A stretch of 64,000 bases of DNA, from the NCBI GenBank assembly GCA_943846675.1, contig OX044357.1, positions 3,002,832 through 3,066,831 on the forward strand, written 5' to 3'. The translations under genes and the position numbers were made by a program. This document shows positions 27,604 through 36,068 of this stretch, piece by piece. The DNA comes from UBA987 sp002292105 (GTDB taxonomy: Bacteria; Bacteroidota; Bacteroidia; NS11-12g; UBA9320). Below the pieces are notes generated by a model, which worked only from the letters and a program-made list of their open reading frames with translations, was not told the DNA's origin and made no database searches. How positions within the stretch are numbered: position 1 is the stretch's first letter; each line of letters begins with the position of its first letter.

Positions 27604-29288
27604 TGAGAAAGAGTTTATTATTAAGCACCTTTCTTTTAATCGGTCTGATGGCTTTGGGTCAATCAGCTACCCGACTTTGGCAAACATCAGGGTTGACCTT
27701 TCCGCATGGTTTTTATCCGTTCGAAGCTGATAACTCGGTTTTCTTTAACGCCTTTCATCCAAACAAAGGATACCAATTATTCCAGTTAAAAGGTGATCGG
27801 TTAATTCAAGTTAGTTCGTTTAAGCAAAAACTGGAGAAAAAAGAGGACCCAGAAATTATTCAAGGTGCACAAACCTCACATTACGCTTGGTTTAACAACC
27901 AATTGTACTTTTTCGCTGCAGGGAAAGGAATGAAGTCTGGCTTGTATTCCTATAGTTTTGGTAAACCAAGACTCGTGTACGGTTGTACATCGATGTCTAA
28001 CGGTTACTTAAAAGACAAAACATTATCTACACAGGTTAGAGTTGCTTCTGGAGACAGTTTTCAACTTCATCATATCATTATAGACAATTATCTAAAGGTT
28101 CGAAGATATAAGCTAGATCAAATAAATATTTGCTCGGATTTAGCCGTTTCAAACGGTAAAAATTATGGTGTCATAGATGGCGTTTTAGGCGAAATTGTGG
28201 TATCAGAACAAAGTGTTGACTTTTATGCCGTTTCTACTGATAACTACAACCTAAATCACATACAGAGTCTTCGTGCTGTAAAAAATGGATTGGCGTTTTT
28301 TGGGTATGAGAATGGGACACCACATGTGGCGACATTAGACGGAAACGGTAAAGTTTCGCAGTATGACTTCCCAGGCAATCGGTTTGGAAATCAACTTCAT
28401 TGTGAACCATCGAATGACGGTTCTGCTTTAGGTGCATATTTTGTGCTACATAATCAAGACGTTACTTCCTTGATGGAAGTAAAAGTTGGCAAAAAACCCA
28501 GAGTCATTGAAGAAATGGAAGAAGGCATGGACATTACAGGTTCAACGCTTTTGAAAAAGCAAATGGTGCTGTCTATGGCCAATGGTTTCGAGTCGAATTT
28601 GTATCAAATCAATGGTCTTAGCTTGGTCAAACAAGAAATCCGGTACATTGATCACCCAAATTACGTAACTCAGCTCAATGGGACATTGGCTTACGTTGCC
28701 AAAGAAAACAATCAGCCATACTTATTTGCTTCCAGCCCCTTACTACCTCCAAAAGTTGAATCGAGTAACTTCTCTATTTTTAATTTTTGGCAAAAAGGCA
28801 GAGAGGTAGGCATGGTCAATGCAAAAAGTCAAAACAAAAGAGGTCGCTTACGTTATCGAATAATCTCCGGAAATGATGGTGATGTATTCCAAATCAATGC
28901 GTCCTCAGGCGTCATCCGCATAGATAATGCAAGAAACTTACGGAAAAACAAAAGCGGTAGCTTCAAGATTCGCGTTCAAGTTTCAGAGAAAAACAAAGGG
29001 AGCAGTATAGCTACTGTTAGTTTCAAGGTGAATGAAGGAAAACCTTTTAGTCACTCCAATTTGCTTGAAACACTTATGTTCTTCCCCGACTTTTCCAAAG
29101 CAAATACATTAACAACAACAAAGCTACCAGATGGTGAAACAGTGCTGGTTTATGACATAAAATTTAACATGGTTGACTTATTGTTTATAGAGAACGGAGC
29201 AATAAAACTGCCTTCATATCCACCAGGATTGTACATACTAAATGTACGCAACAAAGAAAATCTATATCAAAAAATTGAATTACAATAA
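27603..29288 (+). CDS. Secreted protein with cadherin-like domain and probable T9SS C-terminal tail
   Basis: A 561-residue protein with a signal peptide (ending LMALGQ). Residues ~25-400 form a repetitive beta-rich region that may be a propeller. Residues ~410-480 contain YRIISGNDGDVFQINASSG, a cadherin-type motif. The last ~80 residues end PPGLYILNVRNKENLYQKIE, which resembles a divergent type A sorting domain. Its start and stop overlap the flanking genes by one base each, placing a surface protein between a wall-recycling kinase and an amino-acid dehydrogenase. Function unknown. Confidence 0.7.
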   Translation: MRKSLLLSTFLLIGLMALGQSATRLWQTSGLTFPHGFYPFEADNSVFFNAFHPNKGYQLFQLKGDRLIQVSSFKQKLEKKEDPEIIQGAQTSHYAWFNNQLYFFAAGKGMKSGLYSYSFGKPRLVYGCTSMSNGYLKDKTLSTQVRVASGDSFQLHHIIIDNYLKVRRYKLDQINICSDLAVSNGKNYGVIDGVLGEIVVSEQSVDFYAVSTDNYNLNHIQSLRAVKNGLAFFGYENGTPHVATLDGNGKVSQYDFPGNRFGNQLHCEPSNDGSALGAYFVLHNQDVTSLMEVKVGKKPRVIEEMEEGMDITGSTLLKKQMVLSMANGFESNLYQINGLSLVKQEIRYIDHPNYVTQLNGTLAYVAKENNQPYLFASSPLLPPKVESSNFSIFNFWQKGREVGMVNAKSQNKRGRLRYRIISGNDGDVFQINASSGVIRIDNARNLRKNKSGSFKIRVQVSEKNKGSSIATVSFKVNEGKPFSHSNLLETLMFFPDFSKANTLTTTKLPDGETVLVYDIKFNMVDLLFIENGAIKLPSYPPGLYILNVRNKENLYQKIELQ

Positions 29289-30535
29289 TGGAAGATTTAT
29301 TAAAGAAGTTTGAGAACAAAAAGCCGGAAATAATATTCGAATGGAACGACGATATTACAGACGCAAGAGGTTGGTTGGTTATTAATTCTTTAAAGAATGG
29401 ATCAGCAGGCGGTGGAACACGAATGCGTGTTGGCCTAGATAAGCGAGAAGTAGAATCATTAGCCAAAACAATGGAAATTAAGTTTTCTGTAAGCGGTCCT
29501 TCTATCGGAGGAGCTAAGTCAGGAATTAATTTTGACCCAACTGATCCACGCAAGCAAGGCGTGTTAGAACGTTGGTATGCGGCTATTGCACCATTGTTAA
29601 AAACCTATTACGGTACAGGTGGTGATATGAATGTAGATCAAAACCATGAAGTAATTCCAATCTTGGCGAAACACGGCATCCTTCACCCACAGCAAGGAAC
29701 TGTTAACGGTCATTTCAAAGACTATACATCTGAAGAAAAATTACAAGCTGTAGAACGTTTGCGCACAGGTATCTTGTTAGAAATGGAAGACGAGCGTTTT
29801 ACGCCTTCTTTAGAACAAAAATATACTATCGGCGACCTAGCTACAGGTTGGGGCGTTGCGGAAGCTGTAAGACATTATTACGGCATCTGGGGTGGAATGA
29901 TGAACCACAAACGTGCCATCATTCAAGGTTGGGGTAACGTAGCAGCTGCCGCAGCTTTTTACCTTGCTAAAAATGGTGTTGCCGTAGTTGGTATCATCGA
30001 CAAAAACGGCGGGTTAATAAACGAAAAAGGATTTACGTTAGAAGAAATCACTGACCTGTTTATACACCGTGACGGAAACAAACTAAAAGCGGATAACATG
30101 TTGTCGTTTGAAGAAGTAAACGATCGTATTTGGAAGCTTAAATCGGAAATTTTCATTCCTGGTGCTGGATCACGCTTAGTGACCGAGCAAAATGTGAAAG
30201 ACATGATTGACGGTGGTATGGAGGTAATTTCTTGTGGTGCGAATGTTCCGTTTGCCGACAAAGAAATCTTTATGGGTCCAATTTCGAAACTTGCCGATGA
30301 CAATATTGCTGTAATCCCTGATTTCATTGCAAATTGCGGGATGGCGCGCGTTTTTGCATACCTCCAAACAAGAGACTGCATAGTTAAGGACGTAAACATA
30401 CTGTTAGATGCTTCTGAAATTATAGAAAGAGCGATGATTAAGGTGCATCAATTCAATAACAAGCCTACAGGTATAAGTGCCAAGGCACTTGAACTGAGCA
30501 TCATGACTGTGATGAAAGGTGAGGCTACCGCCTAA
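29288..30535 (+). CDS. Glu/Leu/Phe/Val-family amino-acid dehydrogenase
   Basis: A 415-residue NAD(P)-dependent oxidative deaminase. GGGTRMRVGL and GPSIGGAKSGINFDP contain the substrate-binding and catalytic Lys regions; TGGDMNVDQNHEV follows. The Rossmann domain has QGWGNVAAAAAFYLAKNG. Residues match a Bacteroidota branch commonly annotated as glutamate or amino-acid dehydrogenase, and substrate preference cannot be read from sequence here. It starts within the stop codon of the preceding gene and is followed after 9 bp by the processing protease gene. Confidence 0.85.
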   Translation: MEDLLKKFENKKPEIIFEWNDDITDARGWLVINSLKNGSAGGGTRMRVGLDKREVESLAKTMEIKFSVSGPSIGGAKSGINFDPTDPRKQGVLERWYAAIAPLLKTYYGTGGDMNVDQNHEVIPILAKHGILHPQQGTVNGHFKDYTSEEKLQAVERLRTGILLEMEDERFTPSLEQKYTIGDLATGWGVAEAVRHYYGIWGGMMNHKRAIIQGWGNVAAAAAFYLAKNGVAVVGIIDKNGGLINEKGFTLEEITDLFIHRDGNKLKADNMLSFEEVNDRIWKLKSEIFIPGAGSRLVTEQNVKDMIDGGMEVISCGANVPFADKEIFMGPISKLADDNIAVIPDFIANCGMARVFAYLQTRDCIVKDVNILLDASEIIERAMIKVHQFNNKPTGISAKALELSIMTVMKGEATA

Positions 30536-30544
30536 ACCGACATA

Positions 30545-32020
30545 TTGAAAAGAAATTCATCATACGAACCTCTGGTTTATGCAGTTCTGATTTGTGCAGG
30601 CGTCGTCTTTGGACTTTTCTGGAACAAGTTGGTGCATAAAGATGCGCTGAATGCAGATACCAAAATAGAGCAAGTCATTGGCCTGGTAGAAAGTGAGTAT
30701 GTCGACTCCGTTTCGCAACCCGAGATTGAAGAGAAGGCAATTCGAGAGTTATTGTCTTCTTTTGACCCACACTCTGTTTATATACCATACAAATACGTTG
30801 AAACCGCCAGTCAAGACCTAAAAGGCGGGTTTGATGGGATTGGAATTGAGTTTTTCATGCACAACGACACGGCAAATGTGGTACGCGTGCTTAAAGACGG
30901 ACCAGCTAAAAAAGCTGGAATTCAACCTGGGGATCGCATTCTTTTTGTTGACACCTTGTCGTTAATTGGCATGTCAAATGCCGAAATTATTAACGCAATA
31001 AAGGGGCGTAAAAACACCTCGTTTGTCGGTACGATATACAGGCCATTCACAGGTAAAACCATTGAACAAACCATTGAACGTGGGACGGTTAAAACGCCGA
31101 GCGTCTATGCGAGTTTGATAGACGAGCAAACCGCTTATGTTAAAATCGAACACTTCGCAGAAAAAACCCATACCGAATTTGTGTCGCAGGTTAAGACGCT
31201 ACTCAAGGGGAAAAACATCAAATACATGGTGCTTGACTTAAGAAATAACCCAGGTGGTTATTTGCAAACTGCGATTAGCCTTTTAAACGAATTTGTTGAC
31301 GGCAATGATGTGTTGGCTTACACGCAATCAAAATCTGGCAAAAGACGCGAATACAAGGCCACAAAAGGCGGTCTTTGCGCCGACTTGGAATTGGCCTGTT
31401 TGGTAAACAATCGTTCGGCATCAGCCAGTGAAATTGTTTCTGGCGCTATACAAGATTTGGATCGCGGCGTGGTATTAGGTAGTCGGACATACGGAAAAGG
31501 GCTTGTTCAAGAAACCTTTCAGCTTACCGATGGCTCACAAATAAGGCTCACTGTGTCCAGGTATTACATCCCTTCTGGAAGATCCATTCAAAAACCTTAT
31601 AACGATGAAGGTTACCAAGAACTTGACTCCCAAGAACTTAAAAAAGTTGGGATTCAATACGAAACGAAAAATGGAAGGCTGGTCAAAAGCGAAGGTGGGA
31701 TTACACCTGATATTTCAATGCCCATTGAGACCTATGAAAATTATGTAAAAACCAGCACCTATGCAGCTCAACTTATCGATATTCATGTCGATAATTGGTT
31801 AGCAATGACGCCTAATAATTGGACCAAGAGTAACAAGGTAAGTGCCCAAATATCAAAAACGCTTCAAGATTCAACAGATTACTACCAAGCTGTGAAGAAC
31901 AGACTGGTTTACCAATTATTTGGAATAGAAGTAGCCTACGCGCAAAATGTACATACCGACAAAACCATACTACGTGCAGTTACCGAGTTACGCGAACCGA
32001 CGGTATTACTCAATCCCTAA
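30545..32020 (+). CDS. S41-family C-terminal processing peptidase
   Basis: A 491-residue periplasmic serine protease starting at TTG (30545). One N-terminal membrane anchor (about residues 10-26, VYAVLICAGVVFGLFW), a PDZ domain (about 85-170, GIGIEFFMHND onward), then the protease core. The catalytic Ser is in SASASEIVSGA and the general-base Lys in TYGKGLVQE, as in CtpA/Prc. It probably trims or degrades envelope proteins with unstructured C-termini. The 3' end overlaps that of the convergent lipoprotein gene by 15 nt. Confidence 0.92.
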   Translation: MKRNSSYEPLVYAVLICAGVVFGLFWNKLVHKDALNADTKIEQVIGLVESEYVDSVSQPEIEEKAIRELLSSFDPHSVYIPYKYVETASQDLKGGFDGIGIEFFMHNDTANVVRVLKDGPAKKAGIQPGDRILFVDTLSLIGMSNAEIINAIKGRKNTSFVGTIYRPFTGKTIEQTIERGTVKTPSVYASLIDEQTAYVKIEHFAEKTHTEFVSQVKTLLKGKNIKYMVLDLRNNPGGYLQTAISLLNEFVDGNDVLAYTQSKSGKRREYKATKGGLCADLELACLVNNRSASASEIVSGAIQDLDRGVVLGSRTYGKGLVQETFQLTDGSQIRLTVSRYYIPSGRSIQKPYNDEGYQELDSQELKKVGIQYETKNGRLVKSEGGITPDISMPIETYENYVKTSTYAAQLIDIHVDNWLAMTPNNWTKSNKVSAQISKTLQDSTDYYQAVKNRLVYQLFGIEVAYAQNVHTDKTILRAVTELREPTVLLNP

Positions 32021-32206
32021 CGCTTTTTTTACGGAATCCATGCGTTCTTGATCCGATTTTAATTGGTCATCCACGTCTTCCATTTTTATCTCTTTGTCTT
32101 CAGAAACCGCTGAATTAGGCTCCTCTTGTGTTTGTTTAGGTGTTGATGAACAAGCAACAAACAGCGCCGTAAACGCAATCAACGAGAATAAGTGCTTTAC
32201 TTTCAT
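32006..32206 (-). CDS. Small lipoprotein, unknown function
   Basis: A 66-residue protein from MKVKHLF at 32206, with a lipobox (LFVACSS). The mature chain is short, acidic and Glu/Lys/Asp-rich. It overlaps the protease gene tail to tail. No family recognised. The five residues upstream (Met at 32221) overlap a terminator and are probably not translated. Confidence 0.6.
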   Translation of the reverse strand: MKVKHLFSLIAFTALFVACSSTPKQTQEEPNSAVSEDKEIKMEDVDDQLKSDQERMDSVKKALGIE

Positions 32207-32221
32207 CTCTCGAAAATGCAC

Positions 32222-32251
32222 AAAAAAAAGGTGTAGTAAACTACACCTTTT
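32222..32251 (-). terminator. Intrinsic terminator of the 32272-32565 lipoprotein gene
   Basis: Perfect stem AAAAGGTGTAG/CTACACCTTTT with a 4-nt loop. On the minus strand it is followed by a run of Ts. Confidence 0.75.
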
Positions 32252-32271
32252 GATAATTAATTCTTTTAGGA

Positions 32272-32565
32272 TTAGTGACCTGCTCCTTCAGCAGCTTCTT
32301 TCATGTCTTCAACGCCATCTTTAACGTCTTCGATCATTTCTTCTCCTTCAGCTTTAACTTCGCCAGCAGTTTCTTCTGCTGCATCTTTCATGTCAGTAGC
32401 TGCATCTTTCATGTCCGTAGTTGCTTCTTCCATTTTGTCGGCTGCATTTTGGTCATCAGTTGCTTCAGTTTCTGCTGATTTGTCTTCTTCAGTTGTTGCT
32501 GCGTTGTTGCAAGCTACAAACGTGAAAAGAGTAACGATTGCTAATAAAGATAATACTTTTTTCAT
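32272..32565 (-). CDS. Small lipoprotein with amphipathic helical repeats
   Basis: A 97-residue protein with lipobox LFTFVACNN. The mature chain is almost all Ala, Glu, Asp, Lys, Thr and Met, in recurrent units such as ATTDMKDAATDMKDAAEE. This would form long amphipathic helices, like LEA-type or apolipoprotein-type sequences. Own promoter upstream (TATATTTG at 32600-32607) and terminator downstream. A periplasmic stress-protective or wall-linking role is possible but not shown. Confidence 0.65.
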   Translation of the reverse strand: MKKVLSLLAIVTLFTFVACNNAATTEEDKSAETEATDDQNAADKMEEATTDMKDAATDMKDAAEETAGEVKAEGEEMIEDVKDGVEDMKEAAEGAGH

Positions 32566-32599
32566 TTTTCGAATTTTTAGGTACTTTTAAAATAGTCGA

Positions 32600-32607
32600 C
32601 AAATATA
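32600..32607 (-). promoter_or_regulatory. Bacteroidota -7 promoter box of the small lipoprotein gene
   Basis: Minus strand TATATTTG, 35 nt upstream of the ATG at 32565. Confidence 0.5.
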
Positions 32608-32638
32608 AAAAATTGAACGAATTAAAACAGTTGCATAA

Positions 32639-33943
32639 TTATTTTTTTCTAAAAAAGATACTTATCGGAACACCAGTAAAATCGAAGTGTTCACGTAATT
32701 GATTCTCGATAAATCTCTTGTATGCATCACCCACATATTGAGGTAAATTACAGAAAAACGCAAAGCTCATTTTGCGCGTCTTAATTTGTGTTACGTATTT
32801 TATTTTGATGTACTTACCTTTTTTAGCAGGAGGTGGTGTTTCTTTAATAATCTCCAACATTACGTCGTTCAATTTAGAGGTAGAAACGTGTTTCTGAGTG
32901 TTCTTATACACAGTGATAGCAGTCTCTACAGCCTTAAACACGCGTTGTTTAGTTAGTGCAGAAACAAAGACGATTGGCACATCTGTGAACGGTGCAATCT
33001 TCTCATGAATTTCCTCGATATAGTATTTTGTTGACTTGTGATCCTTCTCAACTAAATCCCATTTATTAACCAAAATGACAATCCCTTTTCCGTTCTTCGC
33101 TGCAAGGCTAAACAGGTTCACGTCTTGTGATTCCAAGCCAATTGTCGCATCAATAATGAGCAAAACGACGTCACTGGATTCAATCGCTTTTATACTACGC
33201 ATAACGCTATAGAACTCAACATTATCCATTGTTTTACCCTTCTTACGCACTCCAGCGGTATCAACAAGGGTAAAATCCATTCCATATGCGGAATATCTTG
33301 TGTCAATTGTATCACGTGTGGTGCCGGCAATATCAGTCACAATATTTCTTTCTTCACCCAGTAAAACATTACACAGTGAACTTTTACCAACGTTTGGTCT
33401 TCCAATGAGGGACAAACGCGGTAACTCATTTTCGTCTTGTTCTATCTCGGGTGGCAATAACTCCAAGATAGCATCCATAAGTTCACCAGTGCCACTTCCA
33501 GATATGGAAGAAATTGGATAGATGTTCTCATATCCAAGGCTATAAAACACGTTAGACATGATCAATCGCTCGTTATTGTCTACTTTATTGACAGCGAGCA
33601 ATACGGGTTTTTTTGTTTTCCGTAAAAATCGAGCAAAACTCTCATCTAAATCAGTGACGTCGGTTGTAACATCCACCATGAAAATGAGCACATCAGCTTC
33701 GGATATAGCAATTTCTACTTGGTCTCGGATCGACTTTTCAAAAACATCGTTCGAGTTTACTACATACCCACCGGTATCAATAATGGTGAATTCTCGGTTA
33801 CCCCAATCGGTAGTCCCATAGTGTCGGTCACGTGTTACTCCTGATGAGTCATCCACAATGGCCTTACGTTCGCCTTGTAATCGATTAAAAATGGTCGATT
33901 TCCCAACGTTGGGTCTCCCAACGATAGCTACAATTCCAGACAT
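32639..33943 (-). CDS. der: Ribosome biogenesis GTPase Der (EngA)
   Basis: A 434-residue protein with two tandem G domains, each with P-loop (GRPNVGKSTIFN near residue 8; GRPNVGKSSLCN near 182), G3 DTGG/DTAG and G4 NKVD/NKWD. A KH-like C-terminal domain follows. Der acts in 50S subunit maturation. Length is standard. Era, another ribosome-maturation GTPase, is encoded just upstream on the same strand with a 57-bp gap, so the two may be expressed together. Confidence 0.97.
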   Translation of the reverse strand: MSGIVAIVGRPNVGKSTIFNRLQGERKAIVDDSSGVTRDRHYGTTDWGNREFTIIDTGGYVVNSNDVFEKSIRDQVEIAISEADVLIFMVDVTTDVTDLDESFARFLRKTKKPVLLAVNKVDNNERLIMSNVFYSLGYENIYPISSISGSGTGELMDAILELLPPEIEQDENELPRLSLIGRPNVGKSSLCNVLLGEERNIVTDIAGTTRDTIDTRYSAYGMDFTLVDTAGVRKKGKTMDNVEFYSVMRSIKAIESSDVVLLIIDATIGLESQDVNLFSLAAKNGKGIVILVNKWDLVEKDHKSTKYYIEEIHEKIAPFTDVPIVFVSALTKQRVFKAVETAITVYKNTQKHVSTSKLNDVMLEIIKETPPPAKKGKYIKIKYVTQIKTRKMSFAFFCNLPQYVGDAYKRFIENQLREHFDFTGVPISIFFRKK

Positions 33944-34000
33944 ATTTGTATTTGTTCTTTATCTGATTTACAGTTGAATGCAAACCAGTGTTGTATTAAA

Positions 34001-34888
34001 TTAATTTTTCTTATACCCGAATCTTCTTAGTTGGGTATCGTTGTCGCGCCACTTTTCACGTACTTTAACGAAGAGTTCTAAAAACACTTTTCGATCTAAA
34101 AATTTCTCCATATCTCGTCGTGCTTCCGAACCAATCCTTTTTAACCCTAGGCCACGTTTTCCAATAATGATCACTTTCTGAGAATCTCTTTCGCAATAAA
34201 TTATCGCAGAAATCTTGATTAACGTTTTCTTTTGCTTGAATTCGTCTACCACAACTTCTATGCTGTAAGGTATTTCTTGCTGATAGTGTGTCAACAGTTT
34301 TTCTCTAATCATTTCAGCACAAAAGAAACGCTCATTTCTATCGGTCAGTTGATCTTCGGGATAGTACGGCGGATGTTCAGGGCAGTAGTCATACAACATG
34401 CCCAACAACCCTTGTACGTTAAAGCCACGAAGCGCAGATAAAATGATGGTTTCGTCCGACTTTATCTTCGACTGAAACTCTTCCATCACCTCTTTTACCA
34501 TGTCTTGATCAGACTCATCAATTTTATTGAGTGCTAAAATTTTAGGGCAATCCGCTTTGTTTATTTGTTCAATAACATCGTCGTGCAACTTCGGGCTAGT
34601 CATATCAATAAGAACGACTAAAATATCTGCATCATTAATGCTTTCCTTGACAGCCACCATCATGGCTTCTTGAAGTTTATACGCCGGATTAATAATTCCG
34701 GGCGTATCAGAAAAAACCATTTGGCAATCATCCTGATTGTGTATGCCAATAATACGGTGCCTTGTTGTTTGGGCCTTCGGATTAGTGATGGCTAATTTTT
34801 GACCCAAAATGGCATTCAATAAGGTTGACTTACCTGCGTTAGGTTTGCCTATTATACTAATGAATCCGGCTTTCTTGATGTCTGACAT
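34001..34888 (-). CDS. era: GTPase Era
   Basis: A 295-residue protein from MSDIKKAGFISII at 34888. GKPNAGKSTLLN is the P-loop, DTPG the G3 and NKID the G4 motif. The C-terminal KH domain with GKRGLGLKRIG binds the 3' end of 16S rRNA during 30S assembly. The frame is open for 28 further codons upstream, but that part lies in the intergenic region facing the tRNA-like repeats and is not family-like. Confidence 0.96.
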   Translation of the reverse strand: MSDIKKAGFISIIGKPNAGKSTLLNAILGQKLAITNPKAQTTRHRIIGIHNQDDCQMVFSDTPGIINPAYKLQEAMMVAVKESINDADILVVLIDMTSPKLHDDVIEQINKADCPKILALNKIDESDQDMVKEVMEEFQSKIKSDETIILSALRGFNVQGLLGMLYDYCPEHPPYYPEDQLTDRNERFFCAEMIREKLLTHYQQEIPYSIEVVVDEFKQKKTLIKISAIIYCERDSQKVIIIGKRGLGLKRIGSEARRDMEKFLDRKVFLELFVKVREKWRDNDTQLRRFGYKKN

Positions 34889-34976
34889 AAAGTGCAAAGG
34901 TCGTTTAATTTTTGTTCTGGAAATCACAATCCCAAAACAAAAAGAAAAAAGGTCTGGATTTATTAAAATCACGACT

Positions 34977-34984
34977 TATCTTTG
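34977..34984 (+). promoter_or_regulatory. -7 promoter box of the tRNA-fMet transcription unit
   Basis: TATCTTTG fits TAnnTTTG exactly. Transcription would begin within a few bases of the first tRNA-like copy (34996). The -33 element is weak. No closer box is visible before the mature tRNA. Confidence 0.5.
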
Positions 34985-34995
34985 CCGTCCGAAAT

Positions 34996-35064
34996 CGCGG
35001 GATGGAGCAGTCCAAATCCGGTTTCAATGGCTCATATCCGCCAGTTGGCGGACATAGGTTCGAG
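34996..35064 (+). repeat. tRNA-fMet-like degenerate copy A
   Basis: Begins with CGCGGGATGGAGCAGT, identical to the first 16 nt of the intact tRNA. The middle then diverges and it picks up GGCTCATA of the anticodon arm. The palindrome TCCGCCAGTTGGCGGA and CATAGGTTCGAG of the T arm follow. A further very diverged unit may lie between here and copy B (from about 35080). Confidence 0.75.
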
Positions 35065-35137
35065 AAAAAGAAATTAAGTCGGAAGACTAAAAGACATAAA
35101 GGAGGAACGACAAAGTTGAAACTCCAAAAGAGTAAAT

Positions 35138-35200
35138 CGCGGGATGTGTCAGTAAAGCACATCGGGCTCATATCCGCCAGCTGGCGGACACAGGTTCGAG
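35138..35200 (+). repeat. tRNA-fMet-like degenerate copy B
   Basis: CGCGGGATG start, then hairpin GATGTG/CACATC in place of the D arm, TCGGGCTCATA of the anticodon arm, palindrome TCCGCCAGCTGGCGGA, and CAGGTTCGAG of the T arm. The 3' acceptor strand is missing. Confidence 0.75.
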
Positions 35201-35215
35201 CGATAAAGATTAAAT

Positions 35216-35279
35216 CGCGGGATGTTTTAGAAGTGAAACATCGGGACTCATATCCGCCAACTGGCGGATAAGGTTCGAG
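35216..35279 (+). repeat. tRNA-fMet-like degenerate copy C
   Basis: Same layout as copy B, 78 bp further on. The first hairpin is GATGTTT/AAACATC, so both sides of the stem changed together relative to copy B. Palindrome TCCGCCAACTGGCGGA, then AGGTTCGAG. The intact tRNA starts 79 bp after the start of this copy. Confidence 0.75.
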
Positions 35280-35294
35280 CGAGAAAGATTAAAT

Positions 35295-35366
<72 letters not shown>

Positions 35367-35367
35367 C

Positions 35368-35397
35368 AACAACCCTCAGGTAACTGGGGGTTTTTTT
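35368..35397 (+). terminator. Intrinsic terminator after tRNA-fMet
   Basis: Stem ACCCTCAG/CTGGGGGT (one wobble) with a GTAA loop, followed by Ts. Confidence 0.75.
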
Positions 35398-35460
35398 ATG
35401 CCCTGAAATATGGCTGACTTCTATATTTCTACCCAAATCTAACAAAACTGTCAGTAAAAC

Positions 35461-35742
35461 TGTCAGTAAAAACTCAAAAAAAGTCAGATTAATTTTCAGC
35501 TTTAACGACCCCCTAACCGATATAAAAATCACTTTCCTATTTGGGGTGGGCATTGCAAAACAGCCTATAACCCAATGATTCTGTGAGAGTGATATCCAAA
35601 TAGCTGTTAGTCAATGAATTTGGTGTATTCCATGGCCATAGTTTGTCAGGAAGGTAGAACTACCTGTGAGGTAACCCTAAGTCTGACTGTATTCACCATG
35701 TTTTATCCTTTTAATCAATTTTTTATCAATGAGTTTATTTAA
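35461..35742. repeat. Left arm of the island inverted repeat (282 bp)
   Basis: Aligns along its whole length, with few gaps, to the reverse complement of 59586-59866. Shared stretches include TGGGCATTGCAAAACAGCC and ATATCCAAATAGCTGTTA. The inner part is the 3' end of a coding sequence. Outside it lies TGTCAGTAAAAC repeated twice in tandem. Confidence 0.85.
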
Positions 35743-35898
35743 CAAATCTGTTAATGTACGCTGTTTAATACCCAACGAAGTTGCCAAAGGTTGAATCTCA
35801 GCTCGTTTAAATGTCCCTTTTGTTTTAACCCAATCATATAGCTCCTGTTGAATAACATTTAATTTGTTCGATTCCTTATTTAATTGGATAGAACGATG
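35677..35898 (-). pseudogene. 3' end of a winged-helix (probably DUF3987-type) gene, truncated by the IS21-like element
   Basis: Minus-strand frame, open from the IS border to the TAG at 35677-35679, about 73 codons. It contains VKTKGTFKRAEIQPLATSLG and LTDLLNKLIDKKLIKRIKHG, a winged-helix pattern that I recall at the C-terminus of DUF3987/YfjI-type proteins of mobile elements. The same end, 21 codons long, is present in the opposite arm. The 5' part is missing. Confidence 0.5.
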
Positions 35899-36068
35899 AA
35901 ACTGACCAGTGTAAACCGTTTTATATTGACCAGGGTAAACCGGTCAAAGTGACCACCCTAAACCGGACGAAACTGACCAGGGTAAACCGGAGTAAACTGA
36001 CCACCCTTTAAGGCTTCATTTTTTGGCTGTTGGTTAAACAGCATATTGCTTTCTAATACGGAGAGCAA

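Noticed and set aside
34912..35271. Open frame of 119 codons on the plus strand upstream of tRNA-fMet
   Set aside because: It runs through the tRNA-like repeats and the palindromes; the protein is a translation of the repeat (SYPPVGG, SASWRT units) without a start context or family.
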